A DNA stretch of 64,000 nt from Ferrimonas sediminicola. GTDB lineage: Bacteria; Pseudomonadota; Gammaproteobacteria; Enterobacterales; Shewanellaceae. The notes beneath the pieces are model-generated. The model was not told where the DNA came from. It did no database searches and saw only the letters and a program-made list of their open reading frames with translations. A program made the position numbers and the translations under genes. This document shows positions 1 through 9,371 of this stretch, one piece after another; the first letter of the stretch is position 1; each line of letters opens with the position of its first letter. The stretch is from assembly GCF_005116715.1 (NCBI RefSeq), contig NZ_SWCI01000004.1, forward strand, positions 62,001-126,000, given 5' to 3'.

Positions 1-746
1 CGGTGGGTGCCAAGGAGCTGATTGAACTGTCCGAGGAGCAGATCCGCGATCGCTTTAACCTCAGCGGTGACGAGGGCGCGGCCTGGCTGTTTGCCGGTTC
101 CCCCTCCAACGGCCTGATGGGCGGTGGATTCCTCTACACCAATAAAAGCACCGTCTCCCTGGGGATCGTCGCCGGCCTGCACCATATCGGCGAGTCGGAC
201 AAGACCGTGCCGCAGATGCTGGAAGACTTCAAGAACCACCCGGCGATCAAGCCACTGATCGAAGGCGGCAAGATGATCGAGTACTCGGGACACGTGGTCC
301 CCGAAGCCGGTCTGCACATGGTGCCCAAGCTGGCCGACGACGGCGTGCTGATCACCGGTGATGCCGCCGGCCTGTGCCTCAACGTCGGCTACACCGTCCG
401 CGGCATGGATCTGGCCATCGCCTCCGGGGAAGCGGCCGCCCGGGCCGTATTGACGGCACGAGACAGCAACGACTTCTCCGCCGCCGGCCTCGCCAGCTAC
501 CAGCGGATGCTGGAGGAGAGCTTCGTGATGAAGGATCTCAAGCTGTACCAGAAGTTGCCGGCCTTCATGGAAAACCCACGCATCTTCAATCAGTACCCCA
601 AGATGGTTGCCGACCTGATGCAGGAGATGTTCACCATCGACGGCACTCCGGCGCAGCCCATCCGCAAGACGCTGATAAAGCACTGCAAGGAGGTGGGTTA
701 CCTCAACCTGCTGAAGGATGGCATTAAAGGAGTGACCGCATTATGA
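1..746 (+). CDS. fixC: FixC flavoprotein, 3' part (runs off the left edge)
   Basis: This is the C-terminal 247 residues of a FixC-type FAD-dependent oxidoreductase. The family passes electrons from the FixAB electron-transfer flavoprotein toward quinone or, in the carnitine pathway, to crotonobetainyl-CoA reductase. The first complete codon begins at position 3, and no genuine start is visible. E. coli FixC is about 428 residues, so roughly the first 180, with the N-terminal FAD-binding fold, lie outside. The segment at residues 117-147 of the visible part (ITGDAAGLCLN...GMDLAIASGE) is the C-terminal FAD-contact region of this family. The stop overlaps the fixX start by 4 bases (ATGA), showing translational coupling. 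Confidence 0.93.
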   Translation, partial: VGAKELIELSEEQIRDRFNLSGDEGAAWLFAGSPSNGLMGGGFLYTNKSTVSLGIVAGLHHIGESDKTVPQMLEDFKNHPAIKPLIEGGKMIEYSGHVVPEAGLHMVPKLADDGVLITGDAAGLCLNVGYTVRGMDLAIASGEAAARAVLTARDSNDFSAAGLASYQRMLEESFVMKDLKLYQKLPAFMENPRIFNQYPKMVADLMQEMFTIDGTPAQPIRKTLIKHCKEVGYLNLLKDGIKGVTAL

Positions 747-1030
747 GCAACGTCGTCAACGTAGATGTGAAGCTGGGGGTCAACAAGTTCCATGTGGATG
801 AGGGCCATCCCCACATCGTCCTCAAGGAGAACCCCGACCCCGCCGAGGTGAAAAAGCTGGTGAACGCCTGCCCTGCCGGGCTCTACAAGCTGATGGAGGA
901 TGGCAGCGTCAAGTTTGACTCCGCCGGATGCCTGGAGTGCGGCACCTGCAAGTTCCTCTGTGGCGACACCATTTTGGAGAAGTGGGAATACCCCAGAGGC
1001 ACCTTCGGCATCGAATACCGCTACGGTTAG
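743..1030 (+). CDS. fixX: FixX ferredoxin-like protein
   Basis: This 95-residue ferredoxin-like protein is the partner of FixC. Its length equals E. coli FixX. A cysteine cluster is visible near the C-terminus (CLECGTCKFLCG, about residues 67-78), with a further Cys in NACPAG, which suits an iron-sulfur cluster. It ends in the family-typical tail GTFGIEYRYG. It overlaps fixC by 4 bases and is followed at once by an intrinsic terminator, so it is the last gene of the fix operon. It probably carries electrons between FixC and the electron-transfer flavoprotein or the reductase. Confidence 0.95.
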   Translation: MSNVVNVDVKLGVNKFHVDEGHPHIVLKENPDPAEVKKLVNACPAGLYKLMEDGSVKFDSAGCLECGTCKFLCGDTILEKWEYPRGTFGIEYRYG

Positions 1031-1039
1031 CGAAAATAA

Positions 1040-1071
1040 AAAGAGGCAATAAGTGTATTGCCTCTTTGTCG
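1040..1071 (+). terminator. Intrinsic terminator after fixX
   Basis: A 12-bp perfect stem lies at 1040-1051 and 1056-1067 (AAAGAGGCAATA / TATTGCCTCTTT) with a 4-base loop, 10 bases after the fixX stop. The T-tract is short but forms part of the stem end. Confidence 0.8.
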
Positions 1072-1388
1072 TTGCAATTTTGCGTCCGCCAGCCGCCAAG
1101 CCAGAACTAATGACGCAAGCAGCTGATACAACGAGAATTTAAAAACACAAAACTCAAACACTCACGACTGTAAAAATAACGACGCCATAGAGAGAGTCAA
1201 TCGGGCCGGCCGCTGTTACCCATGGCACACACGCCAGGGGCAAGAACTGATACACTCGCCAGCCAATTTTGGGCAAGGAGCGGCCCAGCCGAAGAGAGTG
1301 GTCACTCATCGGAAAGAATTAATAAACAGAAAACTTAAGGGATATTTAACAGCGCGATCTTTCTATGCAGAAAAAACAGAGGCTAATA
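1072..1388 (+). promoter_or_regulatory. Upstream region of yaaU with inverted repeat GAGTG-GT-CACTC
   Basis: This is a gene-free stretch of about 310 bases before yaaU. It holds the inverted repeat GAGTG-GT-CACTC at 1296-1307. The 13-mer AGAGTGGTCACTC recurs exactly in the deoC upstream region (18725-18737). I see no convincing -35/-10 pair and no FNR box. The ribosome binding site AGAGG at 1378-1382 sets the yaaU start. Confidence 0.4.
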
Positions 1389-2705
1389 ATGAAAGCTGAA
1401 ACAAGTTTCGATGATATGGAGTTCTCTCCGCTGCATAAGAAGATCATGCTCTGGGGCAGCGGTGGCCCCTTCCTGGACGGCTACGTCCTGGTGATCATCG
1501 GTATCGCCCTGGAGCAACTGATCCCCAGCATGCAACTGGACTCCAACTGGGTAGGCCTGGTGGGCGCCTCCACTCTGGTGGGCCTGTTTGTCGGCACCGC
1601 CCTGTTTGGCTATATCGCCGACCTGTTCGGCCGCCGGCTGATGTTCCTCATCGACATCATCGCCATCGCCCTGCTTTCCGTGGGCACCATGTTTGTCTCC
1701 TCTCCCATGGAACTGGTGATCATGCGCTTCCTGATCGGGGTGGTGATCGGCGCCGATTACCCCATCGCCACCTCCATGGTGGCGGAGTTCTCCCCCACCA
1801 AGCAGCGGGCGCTGACCATGGGGTTCATTGCCCTGATGTGGTACGTGGGTGCCACCGCCGCCAACGCCGTGGGATACCTGCTGTACGATATGGAGGATGG
1901 CTGGCGCTGGATGCTGGGCAGCGGGGTGATCCCCTGCCTGGTGATCCTGCTGGGGCGCTTCCACCTGCCCGAGTCGCCCCGCTGGCTGCTGAAGAAAGGC
2001 CGGGTCGAAGAGTGCCGTCAGGTGATGGAGACCTATTTCGGCAAGGGGGTCACCCTGGAGCAGGAAGCCCCCAAAAAAACCAGCTATGGCGACCTGTTCC
2101 GTAAGCGCAACCTGAAGATGGTGATCTTTACCGGCACCATCTGGAGTTGCCAGATCATCCCCATGTTCGCCATCTACACCTTTGGCCCGCAGATCATCGG
2201 CATGCTCGGCCTGCACGAAGGCAAGGATGCGGCCCTGGGCAACATCATCATCAGCGGCTTCTTTATCGCCGGTTGCATCCCCGCCATCTACTGGCTCAAC
2301 TCCATCGGCCGCCGCCCGCTGCTGATCGGCAGCTTTGCCGCCATGACCCTGGCCCTGGCTGTTCTTGGGGTCATTCCCAACCCGAGCATCGCCTTGGTGG
2401 TCAGCGCCTTCGGCCTGTACGCCTTCTTCTCCGGTGGCCCCGGGATCCTGCAGTGGCTCTACCCCAATGAGCTGTTTCCCACCGAGATCCGTGCCTCGGC
2501 CGTCGGCGCGGTGATGGCCTTCAGCCGCATCGGCACCATCGTCTCTACCTACGCCCTGCCCCTGTTTATGGCCAACTACGGGATCTCCGCCACCATGATG
2601 ATGGGCGCCCTGATCTCCCTGCTGGGGCTGATGATCTCCGTCGCCATGGCTCCGGAAACCCGGGGCATGGCCCTGGCCGAAGCCAGCTCGGCCAAGTTTG
2701 GCTGA
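1389..2705 (+). CDS. yaaU: YaaU-type MFS transporter
   Basis: This major facilitator superfamily transporter (438 residues, sugar-porter type) is strongly similar along its length to E. coli YaaU, which sits directly after fixABCX there too. Visible hallmarks are WGSGGPFLDGYVL at the N-terminus, LFGRR (the A-motif between helices 2 and 3), PESPRWLL after helix 6, GRRPLLIGSF between helices 8 and 9, and APETRG at the end. An upstream in-frame ATG exists at 1365. However, AGAGG at 1378-1382 lies 6 bases before ATG 1389, and E. coli YaaU starts at the equivalent point. The substrate is not established for the family; the fix/cai neighbourhood suggests a carnitine-related or other quaternary or carboxylic solute. 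Confidence 0.9.
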   Translation: MKAETSFDDMEFSPLHKKIMLWGSGGPFLDGYVLVIIGIALEQLIPSMQLDSNWVGLVGASTLVGLFVGTALFGYIADLFGRRLMFLIDIIAIALLSVGTMFVSSPMELVIMRFLIGVVIGADYPIATSMVAEFSPTKQRALTMGFIALMWYVGATAANAVGYLLYDMEDGWRWMLGSGVIPCLVILLGRFHLPESPRWLLKKGRVEECRQVMETYFGKGVTLEQEAPKKTSYGDLFRKRNLKMVIFTGTIWSCQIIPMFAIYTFGPQIIGMLGLHEGKDAALGNIIISGFFIAGCIPAIYWLNSIGRRPLLIGSFAAMTLALAVLGVIPNPSIALVVSAFGLYAFFSGGPGILQWLYPNELFPTEIRASAVGAVMAFSRIGTIVSTYALPLFMANYGISATMMMGALISLLGLMISVAMAPETRGMALAEASSAKFG

Positions 2706-2753
2706 CCTTTGTCCGTGGCCCCGCCAGCGGCGGGGCCCTGTCGACCAATATGA

Positions 2754-4346
2754 ATGGATGAAACTCCTGTGAGCGCAACCTCAAGTCATGAGCTGGAGCT
2801 GAACACCACGGCTCCGCTTACGCTGTTTGCCAATATCGATGGCCTGAAGTTCTTCGGCACCTTTTTGCTGGTACTGCTGGGCACCCTGCCCATGCTGCTC
2901 CACCCCGACGCGGCCAAGGCGCAGATCTTCGTGCTGTTCCGATTTATCACCGAGGAGCTGGGCTGGCTCTACATCCTCGCCGGTGTCGCGGCCTTTCTCT
3001 GGTGCCTGTGGCTGGCCTTTGGCCGCTACGGCGATCGCACCCTGGGGGACACCCCTGAATACTCGGACTACAGCTGGGTGGCCATGCTGATGTGTGCCGG
3101 TGTCGGCTCCGGCATCATGTACGGCAGCATGCTGGACTGGGCCCACCTCTGCAACCTGGGGATCAATGGCACCCAACCGGTCACCGCCGCCGCCAACGAA
3201 TGGGCCGCCGCCTACGCCATGTTCCACTGGGGCCCCGTCGCCTGGGCCATGTACGCCACCCTAGCGGTCCCCATCGCCTACCACTTTCACGTCAAGCGCA
3301 CCCCGGTGCTGAACATCTCCCAGTGCTGCCGCCCCATCCTGGGCGACAGGGTCAATGGCCTGGCGGGCAAGACCATCGACATCCTGTTTATGATTGGCCT
3401 GATCGGTGGGGCCGCCACCTCCCTGGGCCTGGGTGCCCCGGTGATCGCCGCCGCCGTCAGCGACCTGCTGGGGATCGCCAGCGACACCCGCCTGGAGATC
3501 GCCGTGCTGTTTTTTGTCACCTCGGTGTTTGGCTGCAGCGCCTTCTTCGGCATCAAGAGGGGATTAAGAACCATGTCGGACATCAACGTGGTGCTCTCCA
3601 TCCTGCTGCTGGCCTTCGTGCTGCTGGCCGGCCCGACGGTGTTTACCTTGGAGATGGGGATCAGCACCCTGGGGCGGGTAATGACCAACTTCATCGCCAT
3701 GTCCACCAATATGGACCCCATCGGCGACAGCGGCGTGACCACCGGCTGGACAGTGTTTTACTGGGCCTGGTGGGCCTCCTTTGCCCCCTTTATGTCGATG
3801 TTCATCGCCAAGATCTCCCGGGGACGCACGGTGAAGGCCACCATACTGGTGACCCTGCTGGCCGCCTCCTGCGGCTGTGCCACCTTCTACATCATCTTCG
3901 GCAACTTCACCCTGCACCTTCAGGTGACCGGCCAGTTGGATGTGGCCAGCCTGGTGCAGCAGTACAAGGGGGGAGAGGTGATCATGATGGTGGCCAAGCA
4001 CCTGCCCGCTCATCAGCTGTTCGAAGCGGTGTTTGCCTTTGTCTGCTGCATCTTCCTGGCCACCACCTATGACGCGGTCAGCTATGCCCTGTCGGCCACC
4101 ACCACCGCCCGGCTGACCCCAGAGCAGGAGCCGGCCCGCTGGAACCGGCTGTTCTGGGCCTGTGTCCTCAGCCTGCTGCCTCTGGGGATCATGGTGCTCG
4201 ACGGTCCCCTGGAGGTGCTGCAGACCGCCACCATCGTCTCGGGCCTGCCGGTTTTGGGGGTAATCGCTCTGGGGATCCTCTCCTTTATCCGCGAGTTGCG
4301 GGCCTGTGGTTGGCAAGGAGAGCCAACGCCGCATTCGCGGCCTTAG
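2754..4346 (+). CDS. BCCT-family (betaine/carnitine/choline) transporter, CaiT-like
   Basis: This inner-membrane transporter (530 residues) has about 12 hydrophobic segments. The BCCT signature is clear around residue 330 (FYWAWWASFAPFMS followed by FIAKISRGRTVK), and FHWGPVAWAMYATLA lies earlier. The family moves trimethylammonium compounds such as carnitine, gamma-butyrobetaine, betaine or choline. CaiT, the carnitine/gamma-butyrobetaine antiporter, is the natural candidate given fixCX upstream and caiA downstream, but the tryptophan box is not identical to CaiT and antiport cannot be proved here. A GTG at 2769 is an alternative start; neither start has a strong ribosome binding site. It follows yaaU by 48 bases, probably in one transcript. 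Confidence 0.85.
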   Translation: MDETPVSATSSHELELNTTAPLTLFANIDGLKFFGTFLLVLLGTLPMLLHPDAAKAQIFVLFRFITEELGWLYILAGVAAFLWCLWLAFGRYGDRTLGDTPEYSDYSWVAMLMCAGVGSGIMYGSMLDWAHLCNLGINGTQPVTAAANEWAAAYAMFHWGPVAWAMYATLAVPIAYHFHVKRTPVLNISQCCRPILGDRVNGLAGKTIDILFMIGLIGGAATSLGLGAPVIAAAVSDLLGIASDTRLEIAVLFFVTSVFGCSAFFGIKRGLRTMSDINVVLSILLLAFVLLAGPTVFTLEMGISTLGRVMTNFIAMSTNMDPIGDSGVTTGWTVFYWAWWASFAPFMSMFIAKISRGRTVKATILVTLLAASCGCATFYIIFGNFTLHLQVTGQLDVASLVQQYKGGEVIMMVAKHLPAHQLFEAVFAFVCCIFLATTYDAVSYALSATTTARLTPEQEPARWNRLFWACVLSLLPLGIMVLDGPLEVLQTATIVSGLPVLGVIALGILSFIRELRACGWQGEPTPHSRP

Positions 4347-4462
4347 CCCCGGTTTCCCCTCTCTGTGGCGTGTATGACTGGATTCCCGCGGCCCAGCCAG
4401 TATCATAGGCGCCATCCCAATACTGCCGGCCCCCCTTTCCGGCCCTGGGGCCGATGATGAGA

Positions 4463-4480
4463 CGGCCCGGGCCCGGGCCG
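4463..4480. repeat. 18-bp perfect GC palindrome before ettA
   Basis: CGGCCCGGGCCCGGGCCG is a perfect palindrome made only of G and C. It ends 29 bases before the ettA start and just upstream of its ribosome binding site (AGGAAA, from about 4499). It has no T-tract, so it is not an ordinary terminator. In mRNA it would form a very stable stem. Confidence 0.6.
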
Positions 4481-4509
4481 GCAAAGCTTGAATTGATACA
4501 GGAAACCTC

Positions 4510-6174
4510 ATGGCACAGTTTATCTACTCCATGCTCAGGGTTGGCAAGGTGGTACCACCTAAGCGCCATATCCTGAAAGACATCTCCCTCTCCTTCTTCC
4601 CCGGCGCCAAGATCGGTGTTCTGGGTCTGAACGGTGCCGGTAAGTCCACCCTGCTGCGCATCATGGCCGGCGTCGACACCGAGTTCGAAGGTGAAGCCCG
4701 CCCCATGCCCGGCATCAAAGTGGGCTATCTGCCCCAGGAGCCGCAGATGGACATGGACAAAACGGTCCGTGAAGTGGTTGAGGAAGCGGTCGCCGACGTC
4801 AAGGGCGCCCTGACCCGACTGGATGAGGTGTACGCCGCCTACGCCGATGAAAACGCCGACTTCGACGCCCTGGCCAAGGAGCAGGGTGAGCTGGAAGCGA
4901 TCATCGCCGCCAAAGATGGACACGCCCTGGACAACGCCCTGGAGCGTGCCGCCGACGCCATGCGCCTGCCCGACTGGGACGCCAAGGTGAAGGTACTCTC
5001 CGGTGGTGAGCGCCGCCGTGTTGCCCTGGCCCGCCTGCTGCTGGAGAAGCCGGACATGCTGCTGCTGGATGAGCCCACCAACCACCTTGATGCCGAGTCC
5101 GTGGCCTGGCTGGAGCGCTTCCTGGAAGAGTACCCTGGTACCGTTGTGGCCATTACCCACGACCGTTACTTCCTGGACAATGCCGCCGGCTGGATCCTGG
5201 AACTGGACCGCGGCGAGGGGATCCCCTGGGAGGGCAACTACTCCTCCTGGCTGGAGCAGAAGGAGGCCCGCCTGGAGCAGGAAGCTGCCCAGGAGAAGGC
5301 GCGGATGAAATCGATCCAGAAGGAGCTGGAGTGGGTTCGCCAGAACCCCAAAGGCCGCCAAGCCAAGAGCAAGGCCCGTATGGCCCGCTTCGAGGAGCTG
5401 AGCAGCACCGACTACCAGCGCCGCAACGAGACCAACGAGCTGTTCATTCCGCCCGGCGAGCGCCTGGGCGACAAGGTGCTGGAGGTGAGCAACCTGTCTA
5501 AGTCCTACGACGGCCGGGTACTGATCAATGACCTCTCCTTCTCCATCCCCAAGGGGGCCATCGTCGGCATCATCGGCGCCAACGGTGCCGGTAAGTCCAC
5601 CCTGTTCCGCATGCTCAGCGGCAAGGAGCAGCCAGACAGCGGCACCATCGACCTGGGCGACACCGTCAAGCTGGCGTCCGTCGATCAGTTCCGTGACGAC
5701 ATGGACGACAATAAGACCGTGTTCCAGGAGGTCTCCAACGGTCAGGATATCCTGAAGATCGGCAACTTCGAGATCCCCTCCCGCGCCTATGTGTCCCGCT
5801 TCAACTTCAAGGGCACCGACCAGCAGAAGCGGGTAGGTGAACTCTCAGGTGGTGAGCGTGGCCGCCTGCACCTGGCCAAGCTGCTGCAGGCCGGCGGCAA
5901 CATGCTGCTGCTGGATGAGCCCACCAACGATCTGGACGTGGAAACCCTGCGCGCCCTGGAGAACGCCCTGCTGGAGTTCCCCGGCTGTGCCATGGTGATC
6001 TCCCACGACCGCTGGTTTCTGGACCGCATCGCCACCCACATCCTGGACTACCGAGACGAGGGCCAGGTCAACTTCTTCGAAGGCAACTACAGCGAATACC
6101 GTGACTGGATGAAGAAGACCCACGGTGCCGACGCCCTGGAGCCTCACCGCATCAAGTACAAGCGCATCGACTGA
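4510..6174 (+). CDS. ettA: Energy-dependent translational throttle A (ABC-F)
   Basis: This ABC-F ATPase binds the ribosomal E site and gates the first elongation steps according to ATP/ADP. It is 554 residues with two ATPase cassettes. Walker A motifs are at 39-47 (GLNGAGKST) and 356-364, LSGGE signatures at 163-167 and 445-449, and Walker B glutamates at E188 and E470. These match the E. coli EttA numbering of the two catalytic glutamates. The charged P-site tRNA interaction linker lies at about residues 250-300. AGGAAA precedes the ATG. In E. coli ettA is near radA and serB; here it keeps that neighbourhood but is flanked on both sides by cai/fix genes. Confidence 0.97.
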   Translation: MAQFIYSMLRVGKVVPPKRHILKDISLSFFPGAKIGVLGLNGAGKSTLLRIMAGVDTEFEGEARPMPGIKVGYLPQEPQMDMDKTVREVVEEAVADVKGALTRLDEVYAAYADENADFDALAKEQGELEAIIAAKDGHALDNALERAADAMRLPDWDAKVKVLSGGERRRVALARLLLEKPDMLLLDEPTNHLDAESVAWLERFLEEYPGTVVAITHDRYFLDNAAGWILELDRGEGIPWEGNYSSWLEQKEARLEQEAAQEKARMKSIQKELEWVRQNPKGRQAKSKARMARFEELSSTDYQRRNETNELFIPPGERLGDKVLEVSNLSKSYDGRVLINDLSFSIPKGAIVGIIGANGAGKSTLFRMLSGKEQPDSGTIDLGDTVKLASVDQFRDDMDDNKTVFQEVSNGQDILKIGNFEIPSRAYVSRFNFKGTDQQKRVGELSGGERGRLHLAKLLQAGGNMLLLDEPTNDLDVETLRALENALLEFPGCAMVISHDRWFLDRIATHILDYRDEGQVNFFEGNYSEYRDWMKKTHGADALEPHRIKYKRID

Positions 6175-6183
6175 TGCCGCCGC

Positions 6184-6204
6184 GGCGCCCGGTTTGCGGG
6201 CGCC
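6184..6204 (+). terminator. GC hairpin after ettA, weak terminator candidate
   Basis: The 8-bp stem GGCGCCCG / CGGGCGCC has a 5-base loop and lies 10 bases after the ettA stop. A C-rich rather than T-rich tract follows, so intrinsic termination is doubtful. Confidence 0.35.
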
Positions 6205-6402
6205 CTCCTCCCCCCTTCAACCATGAACTCTCTCAACGTTTCCTCCCCTGGGCTCTGGTAAGCTTGCCGGGACGAGGGGACGCTCAACCGTCCGCCCCCT
6301 TATCCCTCGGGGCCATACCCTTTCCCCGGCCCCTTGGGTAAGATGGGCAAAACCACCCCCCCCGGAAACGGATGCACGAGACGATTTTTTAGTGAAGGAT
6401 CT

Positions 6403-7551
6403 ATGAACTACCGACTAACCCACGAGCAGGAACAATTTGTCCGCAGCGTCCGCGCCCTGATGGAGCGCGAGGACTGGGAGAGCTATTTCGCCCAGTGTGA
6501 CACCGACTGCACCTATCCGGAGCGCTTCGTCCAGGAGCTGGCCAAGATGGGCATCGACAGCCTGCTGTTGCCGGAGGAGTACGACGGTTTCGACGCCGGC
6601 ATGCTGACCCTGACGGTGATCTGGGAGGAGCTGGGGCGCCTGGGGGCCCCCACCTACGTGCTCTATCAGCTGGCGGGGTACGGCACCCTGCTCAAGGAGG
6701 GCAGCAAGGAGCAGATCAACAAGATCCTGGCCCTGCGGGGCACGGGCCGACAGATGTGGAACTCCGCCATCACCGAGCCCGGTGCCGGCTCCGACGTACG
6801 CAGCCTGCAATCCACCTACAAGCGCAAGAAGGGCAAGATCTATCTCAACGGCAGCAAGTGCTACATCACCTCGGCGTCCGGCTGCCCCTACCTGGTGGTG
6901 ATGGCCCGGGATGCCGATGCGGTGGTGCCGATCTTCTCCGAGTTCTTCGTCGACATGTCCAAGCCGGGGATCGAGGTGAGCGAACTGCCCAAGCTGGGGC
7001 TGAAGATGGACAGCTGCTGCGAAGTGACCTTCACCAACGTGGAGCTGGAGGAGAGCGACCTGTTCGGCACCGAGGGCAACGGCTTCGAGCGGGTCAAGGA
7101 GGAGTTCAACCTGGAGCGATTCCTTATCGCCTGCACCAACTACGGCAGCGCCTACTGCGCCTTCGAGGACGCCGCCCGCTACGCCAACTCCCGGGTGCAG
7201 TTTGGCCAGCCCATCTCCCGTACCCAGTTGATCCAGGATAAGTTTGCCCAGATGGCAATCAACCTGAACAACATGAAGAACATGCTCTACCAAACCGCCT
7301 GGAAGGCGGACAACGGCCTGATGACCTCCGGCGACGCCGCCATGTGCAAACTCTACTGTGCCAAGGCCGCCTTCGAGGTGGTGGATGAGGCAATGCAGGT
7401 GTTTGGCGGCTCCGCCATCACCGGCGAGCACCGTATCGCCCGGTTCTGGCGGGACCTGAGGGTGGACCGGGTCTCCGGCGGCTCCGAGGAGATGCAGCGG
7501 CTGACCCTGGGCCGGGCGGTGCTGGCGGAGTATGACGGCGAGCCGACCTGA
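6403..7551 (+). CDS. caiA: CaiA-type crotonobetainyl-CoA reductase
   Basis: This acyl-CoA dehydrogenase-fold flavoprotein (382 residues) is near-identical in pattern to E. coli CaiA (380), which reduces crotonobetainyl-CoA to gamma-butyrobetainyl-CoA with electrons from the FixABCX chain. Diagnostic stretches are the shared block around YPERFV...[23 protein letters not shown] (flavin and substrate site), [11 protein letters not shown], and [15 protein letters not shown] near the C-terminus. The start at 6403 has AAGGA 6-7 bases upstream and matches the E. coli N-terminus; an in-frame ATG at 6334 would add an unrelated leader. caiT, caiB, caiC and caiD are not adjacent. ettA separates this gene from the fixCX-yaaU-BCCT group, so the module is split. 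Confidence 0.92.
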   Translation: MNYRLTHEQEQFVRSVRALMEREDWESYFAQCDTDCTYPERFVQELAKMGIDSLLLPEEYDGFDAGMLTLTVIWEELGRLGAPTYVLYQLAGYGTLLKEGSKEQINKILALRGTGRQMWNSAITEPGAGSDVRSLQSTYKRKKGKIYLNGSKCYITSASGCPYLVVMARDADAVVPIFSEFFVDMSKPGIEVSELPKLGLKMDSCCEVTFTNVELEESDLFGTEGNGFERVKEEFNLERFLIACTNYGSAYCAFEDAARYANSRVQFGQPISRTQLIQDKFAQMAINLNNMKNMLYQTAWKADNGLMTSGDAAMCKLYCAKAAFEVVDEAMQVFGGSAITGEHRIARFWRDLRVDRVSGGSEEMQRLTLGRAVLAEYDGEPT

Positions 7552-7627
7552 CAACACCACCCGGGTCACTGTCGGCGATTGATGTTAGGCACTATACTGA
7601 ATTTAAACAGGTTTGGAGTGATAACAG

Positions 7628-7981
7628 ATGGAAGAGCGCAGACATTTCACCCGGGTGCAGTTCATGGGGCCAGCCCTGCTGTGGCAGGGGGATCGCCGCT
7701 GTGCCACCAAGGTTCTGGACCTCAGCCTCCACGGCATCCTGCTGGCCCGCCCCGAGGCCCTGACGGTGTCTCCGGGGGAGACCCTGACGGTGCACATTCC
7801 GCTGGGGGAGCAGGCCAACATCGAGATGCGCGCCGAGGTGATGCGGGTCAATCCGCTCTCCCTGGGGCTGGTGTGGCACAACATCGAGGTGGAGAGCCTG
7901 ATCCACCTGCGACGCCTGATCGAACTGCACAGCCCCACCAGCATCGACAAGGAGCTGGAGGAGCTGTGGCAGGAGATCTGA
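7628..7981 (+). CDS. Small PilZ-domain protein
   Basis: This is a single-domain PilZ protein of 117 residues. The c-di-GMP-binding signature is visible: an arginine-rich start (ERRHFTR, R4-R9) and DLSLHG (D31-G36) matching the DxSxxG motif. PilZ proteins bind cyclic di-GMP and modulate motility, polysaccharide or adhesion machinery; the partner cannot be told here. GGAG at 7616-7619 is the ribosome binding site. The gene converges with radA, with 22 bases between the stops. Confidence 0.88.
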   Translation: MEERRHFTRVQFMGPALLWQGDRRCATKVLDLSLHGILLARPEALTVSPGETLTVHIPLGEQANIEMRAEVMRVNPLSLGLVWHNIEVESLIHLRRLIELHSPTSIDKELEELWQEI

Positions 7982-8003
7982 CTGGTCGGAGCCGGCCGAC
8001 GAC

Positions 8004-9371
8004 CTAGATCGCCTCCAGCGCCTGAACCAGCTTGGTGACGCCAATCACCTCCATTCCCTCGACCGGCTGACGGGGCACATTGCCCTTGGGCACAATGGCC
8101 CGGGTAAAGCCGTGCTTGGCCGCCTCATTGAGGCGCTCACCCCCATTGGGTACCGGCCGGATCTCACCGGAGAGCCCCACCTCACCGAACACCACCAGAT
8201 CCCTGGGCAGGGACTGGTCCTTGAAGCTGGAGACCATGGCCAGCAGCAGGCTGAGATCGGCGCCGGTCTCGGTCACCTTGACCCCACCAACCACGTTGGC
8301 AAACACATCCTGATCCGACATCTGCAGTCCGCCGTGACGGTGCAGCACCGCCAGCAGCATCGCCAGCCGGTTCTGCTCCAGCCCCACGGCGATGCGCCTG
8401 GGGTTAGCCAGCTGGCTGTAATCCACCAGAGCCTGCAGCTCCACCAGCAGCGGCCGGGTGCCCTCCCAGATCACCAGCACCACCGAACCCGGCGACTGCT
8501 CCTCCCCCCGGGAGAGGAAGATGGCGGAGGGGTTGGCCACCTCCTTCAGCCCCTGGCCGGTCATGGCAAACACCCCCAGCTCGTTGACCGCACCGAAGCG
8601 GTTCTTGTGGCTGCGCAGGGTGCGGAAGCGGGAGTCACCGTCGCCATCGAGCAGCACCGAGCAGTCGATGCAGTGTTCCAGCACCTTGGGCCCCGCCAGG
8701 GAGCCATCCTTGGTGACATGCCCCACCAGCAACATGGCCACGTTGTTCTGTTTGGCAAAACGGGTCAGGTAGGCGGCGCTCTCGCGCACCTGGGCGACAC
8801 TGCCCGGGGCGGACTGGACATCGGCCATGTGCATCACCTGGATGGAGTCGATCACCATGATGGCGGGTTTCTCCCGCTCGGCGATATGGCAGATCTGCTC
8901 CACCGAAGTCTCGGACAGCATCTTCAGCTTGTCCGCAGGCAGCCCCAGGCGGTTGGCACGCATCGCCACCTGCTGCAGCGACTCCTCACCGGTCACATAG
9001 AGGGTGTTCATCGACTGGGCCAGGCGACACATGGTCTGCAGCAGCAGGGTGGACTTGCCGGCCCCGGGATTGCCTCCGATAAGGATGGCGGAACCGGGGA
9101 CGATACCACCGCCGAGCACCCGATCCAGCTCGCTGAAGCCGCTGGAGAACCTGGGCAGCTCCTGAAGATCGATCTCGTTAAGCAGCTGCACACCACTGCT
9201 GTTGGCGTCGCCGGCGTAGCCACTGAAGCGATCGCTGCGTCCCTTGGGCGAGGCCCCAAGGCGCATCTCGGTCAGGGTGTTCCAGGCGCCGCAGGCGTTG
9301 CACTGCCCCTGCCACCTGGGGTGATCCGCTCCGCAATCGTTACACACATAGGCTGATTTCGACTTGGCCAT
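8004..9371 (-). CDS. radA: DNA repair protein RadA
   Basis: RadA is a branch-migration ATPase acting with RecA in recombinational repair. The protein is 455 residues. A zinc finger is at C10, C13, C24 and C27, Walker A GGNPGAGKST at 99-108, the RadA-specific KNRFG motif at about 254-258, and a Lon-like C-terminal domain from about residue 280. The order serB-radA is as in E. coli, but with PilZ genes and a hydrolase interspersed. Its start faces the second PilZ gene across a 115-base divergent intergenic region. Confidence 0.97.
   Translation of the reverse strand: MAKSKSAYVCNDCGADHPRWQGQCNACGAWNTLTEMRLGASPKGRSDRFSGYAGDANSSGVQLLNEIDLQELPRFSSGFSELDRVLGGGIVPGSAILIGGNPGAGKSTLLLQTMCRLAQSMNTLYVTGEESLQQVAMRANRLGLPADKLKMLSETSVEQICHIAEREKPAIMVIDSIQVMHMADVQSAPGSVAQVRESAAYLTRFAKQNNVAMLLVGHVTKDGSLAGPKVLEHCIDCSVLLDGDGDSRFRTLRSHKNRFGAVNELGVFAMTGQGLKEVANPSAIFLSRGEEQSPGSVVLVIWEGTRPLLVELQALVDYSQLANPRRIAVGLEQNRLAMLLAVLHRHGGLQMSDQDVFANVVGGVKVTETGADLSLLLAMVSSFKDQSLPRDLVVFGEVGLSGEIRPVPNGGERLNEAAKHGFTRAIVPKGNVPRQPVEGMEVIGVTKLVQALEAI

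Noticed and set aside
6334..6402. N-terminal extension of caiA
   Set aside because: The extra 23 residues are not like any CaiA N-terminus, and the ATG at 6403 has its own ribosome binding site.
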